This document shows, piece by piece, positions 18,434-27,782 of a DNA stretch of 46,222 bases (positions within the stretch are counted from its first letter, which is position 1; the number at the start of each line of letters is the position of its first letter). The stretch spans positions 1-46,222 of the forward strand of contig VGDT01000022.1 in assembly GCA_016869595.1 (NCBI GenBank). The letters are read 5' to 3'. The position numbers and the translations under genes were made by a program. The notes below the pieces were generated by a model. That model was not told the origin of the DNA. It ran no database searches and saw only the letters and a list, made by a program, of their open reading frames with translations. The stretch comes from Alphaproteobacteria bacterium (GTDB taxonomy: Bacteria; Pseudomonadota; Alphaproteobacteria; Rhizobiales; Beijerinckiaceae).

Positions 18434-21400
18434 ATGAACAAGCCGATCGATCATTCTGAAAATTGGTCGGCTCTACCCACCGACTCCGTTCTTCAGCGTT
18501 TCGATTCGTCCAGCGGAGGATTGAGCGCCGCCGAGGCCACGCGACGGCTCGCCCAATATGGCCCCAATCGGCTGCCGGGCGGAAGGCGACGAAGCCCGCT
18601 TACCCGTTTTCTGTTGCAGTTCCACAATGTCCTCATCTACGTGCTTATTGCCGCGAGCGTCGTCACCGCCTTCCTCGGACATTGGGTAGACACCGGCGTT
18701 ATCGTCGCGGTAGTCGTGATCAACGCAATCATCGGATTTATTCAGGAAGGCAAAGCGGAACAGGCCATGGACGCCGTCCGCAAAATGCTCTCCCTCCATG
18801 CGACCGTCATTCGTGACGGGTGCCGGCTTGTCGTGGACGCCGACTCGGTTGTTCCTGGCGACATCGTATTTGTTCAGTCCGGGGACAAGGTTCCGGCCGA
18901 TATGCGTCTCATTCGCGTGAAGTCGCTGCAGGTTCAGGAAGCGGCGCTTACCGGCGAGTCGTTGCCGGTCGACAAAGACGTTTCGGCGGTCGCCCCCGAC
19001 GCGCTTCTCGGCGACCGTGCGTCTATGGCTTACTCTGGCACCGTCGTGACATACGGCCAGGGCACGGGCATCGTTGTCGCGACAGGCTCCACGACGGAAA
19101 TCGGCCGCATTAGCGCCATGTTGTCCGAGGTCGAGGAACTGACCACGCCTCTGCTTCAGCGCATGGCCGATTTCGCGCGATGGCTGACAGTCGTCATTCT
19201 TCTTCTGGCTGCGGCGGTGTTTCTTTTCGGAACTTTCGTATGGAGTTTTGCGCCTTCCGAAATGTTCATGGCGGCGGTCGGACTGGCCGTATCGGCGATT
19301 CCGGAAGGCCTCCCGGCAATCATCACGATCACGCTCGCCATCGGCGTCGAGCGCATGGCGCGTCGCAACGCCATTATTCGCCGCCTTCCCGCCGTCGAAA
19401 CACTAGGGGCAGTGACGACCATCTGTTCGGACAAGACCGGCACCCTCACGCGCAACGAGTTGACTGCGCGGACCGTCGTCACCACGAATTCGATCTATGA
19501 AACCTCCGGCTCTGGTTACGATCCGCACGGCGGCTTCACCAAGGACGGGCAGGACGTCCTGGTCGACGGCGCGCCGGATCTCGCTGAAATTCTGCGCGCC
19601 GCCGCTTTGTGCAATGATGCGGTCTTGCACGAGAAAGACGATGTCTGGAGTATTGACGGCGATCCGACCGAAGGCGCTCTGCTAACCGCAGCTGTCAAAG
19701 CCGGCGTCGATTTGCGCTTGCAGTCGCAGGGGCTTCCAAGAACGGATGAAATTCCCTTCGAGTCCCAGCACCGCTTCATGGCGACGTTGCATCACGATCA
19801 CCTCGGGAACGGCTATATTTTCGTGAAGGGCGCGCCTGAGCGCCTGCTCGAAACGTGCTTTTGGCAGCGTGACGGTGGTGAGGAGCAACGACCGCTCGAC
19901 AGCAGTTGTTGGCTCGCGCGTATCGACGAAATCGCGGCGAAGGGACAGCGCGTGCTGGGCATCGCTGCGAAACGCACCGTCGCCGACCATTGCGAGCTTA
20001 CATTTGGCGACGTCGAGACCGGGCTGACATTCCTTGGCCTCATCGGCTTGATCGACCCGCCGAGGGAAGAAACCCTTGACGCCGTCCGTCAATGCGCCGG
20101 GGCAGGAATCGGCGTGAAGATGATAACGGGCGATCACGCGGCGACAGCGGTCGCGATCGGCCGGGAGTTGGGGCTCAAGAATCCAGGCGCGGTTCTTACG
20201 GGCCGAGATCTCGACGCGCTGTCAGATGAAGAATTGGGCGATGCAGTCTTGAACACGAGCATTTTCGCCCGCACGAGCCCCGAGCACAAGCTGCGTCTCG
20301 TGAAGGCGTTGCAAAGTCATGGCCAGATCGTCGCCATGACCGGAGACGGCGTCAACGACGCCCCGGCGCTCAAACGCGCCGATATTGGCATCGCCATGGG
20401 CGTGAAAGGTACGGAGGCCGCGAAAGAAGCGGCCGAAATGGTGCTGGCAGACGACAATTTCGCCTCGATCGTGCACGCGGTGCACGAAGGCCGCGTGGTC
20501 TATGAGAATCTGAAGAAGACGATCCTCTACATTCTGCCGACAAATGGCGGCGAAGCCATGACCGTTGTTTCGGCGATTGCGCTCGGCGAAGTTCTGCCGG
20601 TGACGCCGGTGCAGATACTCTGGATCAATCTTATCACCGCGGTAACGCTGGGTTTGGCGCTGGCTTTTGAACCGCCCTCGCCCGGCATTATGGCGCGTCC
20701 GCCACGCGGTGCGAAGGAGCCGATTCTATCAGGATATTTCGTGTGGCGGATTGTTTTTGTCTCCTTCCTGATGCTTATCGCGACTTTCGGCCTTTACGAA
20801 TTCGAAAAAGCGGAAGGAATGGGGCTCGACAGCGCCCGCACGGTTGCGGTCAACACGCTGGTCACGTGTGAAGTAACCTATCTCTTCAATGCGCGGTTCC
20901 TATCGGAGCCGTCGATATCCTGGCGAGGTTTCTTCGGCAGTCGGGCGGCGCTCGTCGCCGTCGGCCTCGTCGTTATATTTCAAGCTCTGTTCACTTACGC
21001 GCCGTGGATGCAGACATGGTTCGGCACAGTGGCGTTAGACTTCGAAACCTGGGTTCACATCATCGCCGCCAGCATCGCGCTATTTTGCTTCGTGGAAATC
21101 GAGAAAGCTCTTTTTCGTTCCAGTGCGACGCGAGAATTTTGGCGCAGGATGTTTTCTTTTTTGCTCCCGTTGCGCGCCAACCGGCGCCGCTGGGTTCGGC
21201 CACTGAGCGCCGCCTTGCTCGTCGCTCTCGTTCTTGGCGGCGGATGGGCGTACCGTTCTTTTTATCTGGGCGGCGAGCGTTACGTGACGCACAAGATCGC
21301 GCGCGTCGTGACCACCGCGGGCGTCGTCAACCCCATCGCCGTCGCTCCGCTAGGAGCGCAGGCTTCGGGCGTCGTCCAAGCGATCTACTGCGATCGCGGA

Positions 21401-22087
21401 ACGAAAGTGGCGAAGGGCCAGCGTTGCGCGAAGCTTGATCCGCGTCCCTTTGAAAACGCCATCAAACGGGAGAAAAACGCGCTAACGGCGGCGGAGGCGC
21501 AACTCGCCACAAGCAAGATGAAACTCCTTTCAGCGCAGGCGGATCTGGATTACAAGACCACGCTCTCGAAGCGCCGCGCCATCACTCGCAAGGCGCTTGA
21601 CGCCTCTCAAAGAGCGGTAGAGCGAGCACAGACGCGTGTTAGACTGCATGAGTCAACGATCGTCGCGCGTCGGCAAGCGCTGGCGACCGCCGAGGCGGCG
21701 CTCGCTAAGACCGACGTTCTTGCACCTTCTGAAGGAATTGTGATCGCGCGAAACGTCGAGGCGGGAACGCCGGTTACGGCGGACGTCGACACGTCGCTCT
21801 TCCTCGTTGCAACTGATCTAACGAAGGTGCGAGTAGCGATCGAGGCCGGCGAGAAAGATGCTGACCAGATCAAGGTCGGCAACACGGCTGTCGTCACGGT
21901 CGCGACGCTCCCCGCAAAGAAATACCCCGGCGTGGTCAGCAGCGTGCGACGGGCGGAGGCGCCAAGCGAAAATGGCGTCATGTACGATGTAACGATCGAC
22001 GCAGCCAACCCTGATTTGCTGCTCCAGCCGGGCATGACGGCATTGGCGCGCATCGATGTTGACGGACTTGACGCTTCAACGCAGTGA
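18434..22087 (+). CDS. P-type cation ATPase fused to an HlyD/MacA-like periplasmic adaptor
   Basis: A single frame of 1217 residues from the ATG at 18434. Residues 1-900 are a P2-type ATPase: actuator motif LTGESLPVDK (Thr173-Glu176), phosphorylation motif CSDKTGTLT (Asp333), hinge TGDGVNDAPALKRADIGIAM, and the M4 motif AIPEGLPAIITITLAIG typical of Ca2+/Mn2+/H+ pumps. After the last ATPase helix there is a basic linker (LRANRRRWVRPLS), an extra span (SAALLVALVLGGGWAYRSFY, about residues 924-943) and a complete adaptor. This has a lipoyl-like half (GVVQAIYCDRGTKVAKGQ), an alpha-hairpin coiled coil (about 1005-1090), the second lipoyl half (LAPSEGIVIARNVEAGTPV) and a beta-barrel ending LLLQPGMTALARIDVDG. 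Topology fits: the ATPase C-terminus is cytoplasmic and the extra helix puts the adaptor in the periplasm. Such adaptors normally serve RND, MFS or MacB pumps. No known fused form is recalled. The longer upstream frame (from 18185) lacks the ATPase N-terminal pattern and is not used. Confidence 0.9.
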   Translation: MNKPIDHSENWSALPTDSVLQRFDSSSGGLSAAEATRRLAQYGPNRLPGGRRRSPLTRFLLQFHNVLIYVLIAASVVTAFLGHWVDTGVIVAVVVINAIIGFIQEGKAEQAMDAVRKMLSLHATVIRDGCRLVVDADSVVPGDIVFVQSGDKVPADMRLIRVKSLQVQEAALTGESLPVDKDVSAVAPDALLGDRASMAYSGTVVTYGQGTGIVVATGSTTEIGRISAMLSEVEELTTPLLQRMADFARWLTVVILLLAAAVFLFGTFVWSFAPSEMFMAAVGLAVSAIPEGLPAIITITLAIGVERMARRNAIIRRLPAVETLGAVTTICSDKTGTLTRNELTARTVVTTNSIYETSGSGYDPHGGFTKDGQDVLVDGAPDLAEILRAAALCNDAVLHEKDDVWSIDGDPTEGALLTAAVKAGVDLRLQSQGLPRTDEIPFESQHRFMATLHHDHLGNGYIFVKGAPERLLETCFWQRDGGEEQRPLDSSCWLARIDEIAAKGQRVLGIAAKRTVADHCELTFGDVETGLTFLGLIGLIDPPREETLDAVRQCAGAGIGVKMITGDHAATAVAIGRELGLKNPGAVLTGRDLDALSDEELGDAVLNTSIFARTSPEHKLRLVKALQSHGQIVAMTGDGVNDAPALKRADIGIAMGVKGTEAAKEAAEMVLADDNFASIVHAVHEGRVVYENLKKTILYILPTNGGEAMTVVSAIALGEVLPVTPVQILWINLITAVTLGLALAFEPPSPGIMARPPRGAKEPILSGYFVWRIVFVSFLMLIATFGLYEFEKAEGMGLDSARTVAVNTLVTCEVTYLFNARFLSEPSISWRGFFGSRAALVAVGLVVIFQALFTYAPWMQTWFGTVALDFETWVHIIAASIALFCFVEIEKALFRSSATREFWRRMFSFLLPLRANRRRWVRPLSAALLVALVLGGGWAYRSFYLGGERYVTHKIARVVTTAGVVNPIAVAPLGAQASGVVQAIYCDRGTKVAKGQRCAKLDPRPFENAIKREKNALTAAEAQLATSKMKLLSAQADLDYKTTLSKRRAITRKALDASQRAVERAQTRVRLHESTIVARRQALATAEAALAKTDVLAPSEGIVIARNVEAGTPVTADVDTSLFLVATDLTKVRVAIEAGEKDADQIKVGNTAVVTVATLPAKKYPGVVSSVRRAEAPSENGVMYDVTIDAANPDLLLQPGMTALARIDVDGLDASTQ

Positions 22088-22219
22088 TCGCGCGCCGACA
22101 CGACATCGAAACTGACACTGGGAACCGCCATTCGCCACTCCTGGCTTCAACCACGGCGCCGGAGCATCAATTTCATGGGTGTCGTATCGACCTCGCCCCG
22201 AGGCGAATGGCGACAAGCT

Positions 22220-23071
22220 TCATGGCGTTACGAGCATATCGCAGAAGGGCGCGTTCAAATATTCCTCCGTCCTGCTTCCAATCAGAGCCGCTAATCCGCG
22301 GCCGCTCATCCCCATGGCCATCAGATCCGGCTTTAGTCTCTTGGCGGCCTTCCCGATGCCTGCGGCGACGTCGTCGCGTTCGAGCACGGTTTTGACTTCG
22401 GGAAAGGAGAGATCGGCGTGACGGGTGAGAAAATTGCGCATTTCCTCCTGGACGTCCAACTCGATCTTGGTCGAACGCTCCCGCCCATATTCCTCCAGTT
22501 CTTTTTCGTTGAAATGAATGAAGGCGGGATAAGGCGTCTCGTAGACATGCAAGACATGGAACTCCGCCTGCGGCGCGATCGTCACGGCGGCGCGCAAAGC
22601 GCGCTTGGCGCAGGGCGAAAAATCGGTTGCCGCGAGAACTCGCCGGTAGGGACCCCGAGCTGGATCCTTGACGATCAGGAGAGGCGCGTCGCAGCCCTCT
22701 AAAATGTAATAAGCTGTCGTCTGGAAGAACAGGTCCGCGATCGGGCTTTCCCGATGGGCGCCAAGAACAATCAGGTCCGCGTCAGTTTGGCGCGCCAGCG
22801 CTGCGATTTCGTGGGCCGGATTACCGATAGCGACGCGATAATTGACTTTCAATTCGGCTGGCACCGAGTACTCACGAAGCTTTTGATCAGCGCGCGCCAG
22901 CACCGTCTCGGCGCGGGAGCTTTCAGCTTCATCCCCATGCGCGGCGATATGCGCGAGCGTCAATTCGGTTCCGTGCTGAGTGGCGAGCTGAACGGCCCGG
23001 CCGAAAACATGGTCGGGTTGCGCGTTCAGATCGATAGCGGCAAGGATATGTTTCAGGGCCATCTCCTCCAT
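22220..23071 (-). CDS. Universal stress protein, two tandem UspA domains
   Basis: The 283-residue protein has two UspA domains. The first runs from HILAAIDLNAQPDHVFGRAV to APLLIVKD, with LIVLGAHRESPIADLFF replacing the usual GxxG-9-G(S/T) loop. The second runs from YRRVLAATDFSPCAKRALRA to CDMLVTP, with LMAMGMSGRGLAALIGSRTE. UspA proteins are cytosolic and bind ATP or AMP in some members; they support survival in stress or starvation. The ATG at 23071 gives MEEMALKHI; the second Met (23062) is preceded too closely by GGAGGAG, so the first is used. It is convergent with the fused ATPase gene. The tandem form matches the UspA pair fused to SulP at 6452-7829, but the sequences are not close copies. 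Confidence 0.93.
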   Translation of the reverse strand: MEEMALKHILAAIDLNAQPDHVFGRAVQLATQHGTELTLAHIAAHGDEAESSRAETVLARADQKLREYSVPAELKVNYRVAIGNPAHEIAALARQTDADLIVLGAHRESPIADLFFQTTAYYILEGCDAPLLIVKDPARGPYRRVLAATDFSPCAKRALRAAVTIAPQAEFHVLHVYETPYPAFIHFNEKELEEYGRERSTKIELDVQEEMRNFLTRHADLSFPEVKTVLERDDVAAGIGKAAKRLKPDLMAMGMSGRGLAALIGSRTEEYLNAPFCDMLVTP

Positions 23072-23835
23072 TCACCGGCGTCCGGGACCGAAGCGCATCA
23101 ATCTGGGCGGAACACCGTCGGTCGCTCTTGTCGCACAGATCGCGATTGGCGGGCAATTGTTTGCGAACCGGGTCAATTCCACGCCCGTGGCGAGCGCTCT
23201 GCTGCGAGCATGCAGCGACCGACGCGCAGTTTCTTTGACGTTGCGCGAAAAGCGGCCACACTTGGCGGCTTCCTCCGCCCAGTTCGCTGCACGATTTCCA
23301 GCCGACATGAGACGTGGGCCTCGGAACGAACGATCAGTTGACAGAGACACTGTGACGCTGCCGCCGCCCTCGCGGTCATTGAAGCAGCTGGGGCGACCGC
23401 CATATGACAATTTTTTGTTTTCCCGCCTTGGGCGTCGGCGACTGATGGCGAAGGAAAAGACGACCGTCGCATTTCTTCATGAATTAGTCCCCCGTCATCA
23501 TAGCCATCACGGGCACGGCCGTCATCGAGACGGGTGTTTTGTCACGACGTCGCCTCAACATGCGACGAGGAGTATTCGCCGTTGGCGTTCGCCTTGCCCT
23601 CATCACGATCCCAAACATCTAAACCCTTACCACCCGCATCATCATCGTCACAATCTGCTTCCCCAACATTCGCTGCATCACCATGGGTGATCGGAAATAG
23701 GTCGCCGCGATGAGTGGAAATTCGCGCGCGGACTGAAATTTGGTGCGCAACCCGTTCGTATGGATATGGCCAGGGTGACTGCGGTCTCATCCTTAGTGAA
23801 ACCGCCGGCGCCTCGAGAATAGAAGGAGAACAAAG
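23072..23835. other. Long intergenic region of unusual composition
   Basis: About 760 bases without a recognised gene. Around 23590-23690 the plus strand is rich in CAT/CAC/CCA triplets, giving a His/Pro-rich frame on plus and an Asp-rich frame on minus. Neither has a ribosome site at a sensible distance. TTTTTTGTTTT at 23411-23421 is AT-rich. It may hold the promoters of the usp gene (minus) and the PepSY gene (plus), and perhaps decayed DNA. Confidence 0.35.
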
Positions 23836-24147
23836 ATGTCGAAGCCGCAGTTCACGCAGATGATGAAAATGGTTATCGTGGTCATCAGCCTTGATGCAGG
23901 CGCGGCAAAGGCGCAAAATTTTCTGGATTTCCTGACGCCGCCGAAGACCGAAGCATTAGTCCCCATGGAAACGATTCTCGAAGCGGCGCGCGCAGCCGTT
24001 CCAGGCCAAGTCATAGAGATTGAACTGGAACGCAAGCGGCGCACATGGGTCTACGAAGTCGAGATTCTCCCACAAAGCGGCGGACGCAAGATGGAACTCG
24101 TTTTTGATGCGCAAACCGGTGCGCTTCTTTCCCGGCGAAAGGATTGA
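23836..24147 (+). CDS. Small periplasmic PepSY-domain protein
   Basis: The ATG at 23836 follows AAGGAGAACAAAG. The 103-residue product has an N-terminal hydrophobic export segment (MMKMVIVVISLDAGAAKAQ) and then a single PepSY-like domain: ETILEAARAAVPGQVIEIEL, RRTWVYEVEILPQSGGRK and LVFDAQTGALLSRRKD. PepSY domains are small beta-alpha modules that inhibit or sense in the envelope; isolated ones are often linked to two-component systems, peptidases or metal stress. No partner kinase is seen here. The smbP copy starts about 230 bases downstream on the same strand. Confidence 0.8.
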   Translation: MSKPQFTQMMKMVIVVISLDAGAAKAQNFLDFLTPPKTEALVPMETILEAARAAVPGQVIEIELERKRRTWVYEVEILPQSGGRKMELVFDAQTGALLSRRKD

Positions 24148-24374
24148 ACACGCCTTGGGAAGGCGAGGTCGCTCCGCAAAAAGGAGTTCGGTTTTCTAAA
24201 ACGCGCCACGCTTCGAACAGTTCTTGCGCGAATGTTACGCAGGGGGGAACGGAATATGTCGACGCAAATGGGTTGAATGGGGATCGGCGACTGCTATACC
24301 TGAACCGGCGACAGCCAAGCTGGAAGAACTGGCAAGCGGGCGCCGGAATGACCTTCGGAGCAGAGGAGCACATT

Positions 24375-24713
24375 ATGAGCCGCAGACTAATGATCGCCTT
24401 GTTGAGCCTCGGGCTCGCATGGTCCTTTGCGCCGGGCGGCGCGCTGGCGCAGGAGAGCCACATCGCGCAGGCGATTTCTCATGCGCGCGAAGCCGTCGCC
24501 GCCGGGCGGGCAGGCAAGCCAAGCGCGCTTGTCCTGCACGCCACGGAGGCGCTGCATCACGCCACGGCCGCGCAGCAAGAGCAGCCCAATGCGGAAATCA
24601 AGGAAGCGATCGCTCGGCTAGAGGAAGGGATCAAGTTCGGCAAGAAGAAGCGCCGCGCCGCGACGACGATTGTCTATCGGGCGCTGCAGCAACTTGAACG
24701 CGCGCCGCAATAG
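24375..24713 (+). CDS. smbP: SmbP-like small periplasmic metal-binding protein
   Basis: The ATG at 24375 follows AGAGGAG at six bases; the longer upstream frame has no such site. The 112-residue product has a signal peptide (MSRRLMIALLSLGLAWSF to GALAQ) and three SmbP-type helical segments: SHIAQAISHAREAVAAGRAG, LVLHATEALHHATAAQQEQP and IKEAIARLEEGIKFGKKKRR. The last third (AATTIVYRALQQLERAP) matches the frameshifted copy at 2946 (ATTIADRALQELERAP) closely. The two are paralogues much closer to each other than to the copy at 16653. The putative role is metal buffering in the periplasm. A terminator follows at 24735. Confidence 0.85.
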   Translation: MSRRLMIALLSLGLAWSFAPGGALAQESHIAQAISHAREAVAAGRAGKPSALVLHATEALHHATAAQQEQPNAEIKEAIARLEEGIKFGKKKRRAATTIVYRALQQLERAPQ

Positions 24714-24734
24714 GCGCATTCTGTTCGGTTTCGC

Positions 24735-24763
24735 AGCGGCCTGGAGCGGGCCGCCGCTTTTTT
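24735..24763 (+). terminator. Rho-independent terminator after smbP
   Basis: The stem AGCGGCC / GGCCGC(C)GCT with a seven-base loop is followed by six T residues (24758-24763), 22 bases after the smbP stop. Confidence 0.8.
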
Positions 24764-24868
24764 CTGCGCCACCTATGAATAGCGCAACGGCCAGCCGCGC
24801 AGGACGATCGTGATCAGCATCGAATTCCGATCGGGATCGTCACCTCACGGCGCATAAGACCTTGTAAA

Positions 24869-26467
24869 CTATCCGCTTGCCGTCTCCTCGTCCTCCAGCG
24901 CGCGACGCAGCCGTCTCAGCACGACGGCGCGGCGGCGATCGTCGGCTTGCGCCTCGAGACGGTCGCGAATGTCGAGCAGCAGGCGGGAGAGATCGTTGTG
25001 CCAGTCGAGGCGCACGACCTGCTCCGAGACGAGCCGCGGCGCGCGCCCGGCAATGAGGCGGCTGCGTTCGCCCTGAAGCTCAAAAGCGTCGTCGAGCGAT
25101 GGAATCGTGACCAATTCAGGGGAGATTCCGTCCTGTACGACGCGCGCCGCCATCGCCCGCAGAGCGGGTGGTTCGCCATGAATGAAGAACACGCCGCGCT
25201 TCACGGGGCCGCGCGCGGCGAGCCAACGCGCTGTTTTCTCGCGATCGGCATGCGCGGAATAGTCGTCTAAAGTCTCGATGCGCGCCCGAACGCGGACTTC
25301 GTCGCCCAAAATACGCACAGCGGGCGCGCCGTCCCGTAGCAGCCGACCCAAGGTTCCGTGTGCCTGGTAGCCGACTAGCAACACCGTGGCCCGCGCGCTC
25401 CACAGCCAATGCCTCAAGTGGTGACGGATGCGTCCGGCGTCGCACATGCCGCTCGCGGCGATGACGACGTGAAACCCCTTTAGGCGATGGATCGCTTTGC
25501 TTTCAGTGATTGTTTCCGCCAAGCGTAAATGAGGCGAGCGCATGAGCTCGCGGAAATCCAGCGCTTCATTTAATTCGCCGGCGTGCTCGACGAAAACTTC
25601 CGTCGCACGGATCGCCAGCGGCGAATCGAGGAAAATCGGCGCGGCCGGCACGGCGCCCGCGTGCATGAGCGTGACGAGATCGGCGATCAGTTCCTGGGCG
25701 CGCTCGACGGCGAAGGCGGGAATGATCAGCGCGCCGCCAGCGGTCTGGGCGCGTTTGACGACCTCAGCAAGTTTGCTGCGACGCCCGTCCGCAGTGATGC
25801 GGGCCCGCTCCCTGTCGCCGTAGGTCGCTTCACAAATGACATAATCGAAGCCCTCGGGCGCATCGGGATCGGGATGGAACAGCTTGGCGTCCGGGCCAAG
25901 GTCGCCCGAGACAAGTAGGCGCAACGCCTTCTCTCGGCCGTCAATTTCGATTTCGACCGAGGACGAGCCGAGGATATGGCCGGCGTTCCAGAATCGCGCG
26001 CGGACGCCCGGACCAGGCTCTATCCATTTCTCATAAGCGACCGCGCGAAAGGCGCTCATCGCGTTTTCCGCATCGGCCGCGGTGTAGATCGGCTCCACCT
26101 CGGGCCGCCCACGCATCGCGTTGCGGCGGTTGAGCGTGGCGACCTCCATCTCCTGAATATAGCCGGAGTCCGGCAACATGCAGCCGCAGAGATCCACGGT
26201 CGGCCGCGTGGCGAAGACCGGCCCCGCGAAACCGTCGCCGATCAGTTTCGGGACCAGGCCGCTATGGTCGATATGCGCATGGGTGAGCAGCATGAAGTCA
26301 AGATGCCGGGGCGAAAAGGGAAAGTCTTGGTAATTGAGCGCCTTCAAGGTCTTGGCGCCTTGAAACAAGCCGCAATCGACGAGAAAGCGCGCCTTGGGCG
26401 TTTCAAAAAGTAGGCAGGCTCCCGTCACAGCTTCCGCCGCTCCGCAAAACTTCACCGAAACGCTCAT
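24869..26467 (-). CDS. Beta-CASP metallo-beta-lactamase family protein (putative RNase)
   Basis: The 532-residue protein starts at ATG 26467, ten bases after AAAGGAGT. The metallo-beta-lactamase core has THAHIDHSGLVPKLIGDGF (zinc motif HxHxDH), a downstream NAGHILGSSSVEIEI His and SGDLGPD. The beta-CASP part has ICEATYGDRERARITADGRR, PAFAVERAQELI, AASGMCDAGRIRHHL and YSAHADREKTARWL. This is the layout of CPSF/YsH1-like ribonucleases and of many bacterial MBL-fold RNA-metabolising enzymes. It is probably a cytosolic Zn-dependent RNA-cleaving enzyme. Related genes often sit with UspA and PEP synthase genes in stress clusters, as here. A short copy of its 5' end lies at 27783-27830. Confidence 0.93.
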   Translation of the reverse strand: MSVSVKFCGAAEAVTGACLLFETPKARFLVDCGLFQGAKTLKALNYQDFPFSPRHLDFMLLTHAHIDHSGLVPKLIGDGFAGPVFATRPTVDLCGCMLPDSGYIQEMEVATLNRRNAMRGRPEVEPIYTAADAENAMSAFRAVAYEKWIEPGPGVRARFWNAGHILGSSSVEIEIDGREKALRLLVSGDLGPDAKLFHPDPDAPEGFDYVICEATYGDRERARITADGRRSKLAEVVKRAQTAGGALIIPAFAVERAQELIADLVTLMHAGAVPAAPIFLDSPLAIRATEVFVEHAGELNEALDFRELMRSPHLRLAETITESKAIHRLKGFHVVIAASGMCDAGRIRHHLRHWLWSARATVLLVGYQAHGTLGRLLRDGAPAVRILGDEVRVRARIETLDDYSAHADREKTARWLAARGPVKRGVFFIHGEPPALRAMAARVVQDGISPELVTIPSLDDAFELQGERSRLIAGRAPRLVSEQVVRLDWHNDLSRLLLDIRDRLEAQADDRRRAVVLRRLRRALEDEETASG

Positions 26468-26721
26468 GCGGACACTCCTTTTTGCGATTCTCGCGCGCGT
26501 AAGCGTAGCGAAGCGGCTGCAACGACGCCAGATCGCCTCGGCCCGCGATCGGACGCGTCATCGCAAGTCCGACGAGCCGCCGCTGAGTGAGACGAACAGC
26601 GACGCGGAGCATATAAGGCGGATTCGTGCGGCAAGACCTGCACGCGGAAATCGTCGCACACTGATCGCGGAGTCGGAGTTTCACGACAAAGCTTGCGACG
26701 CTGATCTGCGCGCCGGTCGGC

Positions 26722-27759
26722 TCATTCCGCCTGGGTCCACTCCTTGGCCAGATTAAAGCCTATGCCGAGCAGCGCTGGTCCGAGGAAGACGCCGATCAAC
26801 CCGAAGGTCAGGAGCCCGCCGAGCACGCCAAGGAATGTCAGCAAGAATGGCAGCTTGCCTTCCCGGCTCATAATGTAGGGGCGCAAAAAATTGTCGATAA
26901 GGCTGATCACGCTGACGCCATAAATAAGCAGCCCGCCGCCCGCCCAGATTTTGTCATCAAGAATCAACGAAACACCGGCGGGAAGCCAGATCATCGGCGG
27001 CCCCATAGGCACGAAAGAAAAAAAGAACGTCAGCAGACCGAGGAACAACGCGCCTGGAACGCCAGCGACAAGAAATCCAAGCGTCGCGAGGCCGGCTTGC
27101 GCCATGCCGGAGCCGATCACCCCATAAATGAAGGCGCGCGTCGTTCCGCCAGCGATTTCGATCAAACTGTGCGCGCGCGGACCCGCCATACGCTCGGTTG
27201 TCCTCCACAAACGCTGTCCAAGGTCATGACCGTTGCGATAGACGAAGAACGCAACGAGAAGGCTCAAGGCGACTTCCATCAATCCGCGCCCCAGTCCCGC
27301 CCCGGCTTTCAACAGCCAGTTCACGAGCTGGTTGATATGGGGGCGCAGATCGTTCAGGAGCGCGGTTGAGTCTCGTTGCGCGGCGATCCAATAGTCATAA
27401 AGCGACGCGCCGATCAGCGGCAAATCCTTGATCCACTCTGGCGGCGCTGGTCGGCCTTGCGCGAGCAACTGATTCACAGTGTCGGCAACGGAAAGAATGT
27501 CGCGCGCAAGACTTGGCGCCACCACAGCAAAGGGCAGCAACAAGAGCACAGCCGCCGAAACGGTCATGATGACGGCTGCAATGGCTGGGCGCCTGACAAT
27601 CCGCAAAACCCAAACGTAGACTGGCCAAGTCGAGAAACACAGAATGCTCGCCCAAAGTATCGACGACAGGAAGGGCTTCAGCACAAAGAAGCAGCCGAGC
27701 GCGATCAAGGCGCCGATAGCGAGCGGCAAGATTTGTTCGACGCGTTCGGTTAGCTGCAT
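26722..27759 (-). CDS. AI-2E family (PerM/YdiK-type) membrane transporter
   Basis: The 345-residue protein has about eight membrane helices in the AI-2E/PerM arrangement: two at the N-terminus (LPLAIGALIALGCFFVLKPF), a soluble middle (residues about 90-145) and a C-terminal group. The latter contains FFFSFVPMGPPMIWLPAGVS and LIDNFLRPYIMSREGKLPFL, both family signatures. Members export AI-2 or, in some cases, exchange Na+/H+; the true substrate is uncertain. Start ATG 27759 has AGGA upstream. The gap to the next minus-strand gene upstream (27760-27868) contains the short metallo-beta-lactamase remnant. Confidence 0.92.
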   Translation of the reverse strand: MQLTERVEQILPLAIGALIALGCFFVLKPFLSSILWASILCFSTWPVYVWVLRIVRRPAIAAVIMTVSAAVLLLLPFAVVAPSLARDILSVADTVNQLLAQGRPAPPEWIKDLPLIGASLYDYWIAAQRDSTALLNDLRPHINQLVNWLLKAGAGLGRGLMEVALSLLVAFFVYRNGHDLGQRLWRTTERMAGPRAHSLIEIAGGTTRAFIYGVIGSGMAQAGLATLGFLVAGVPGALFLGLLTFFFSFVPMGPPMIWLPAGVSLILDDKIWAGGGLLIYGVSVISLIDNFLRPYIMSREGKLPFLLTFLGVLGGLLTFGLIGVFLGPALLGIGFNLAKEWTQAE

Positions 27760-27782
27760 TTGACACAGATCCTAACTGGGGC

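Noticed and set aside
23157-23690. Plus-strand frame of 177 codons with a His-rich end, and its Asp-rich counterpart on minus
   Set aside because: No ribosome site, no domain, and the His/Asp content follows from a local CAT/CAC-rich stretch.
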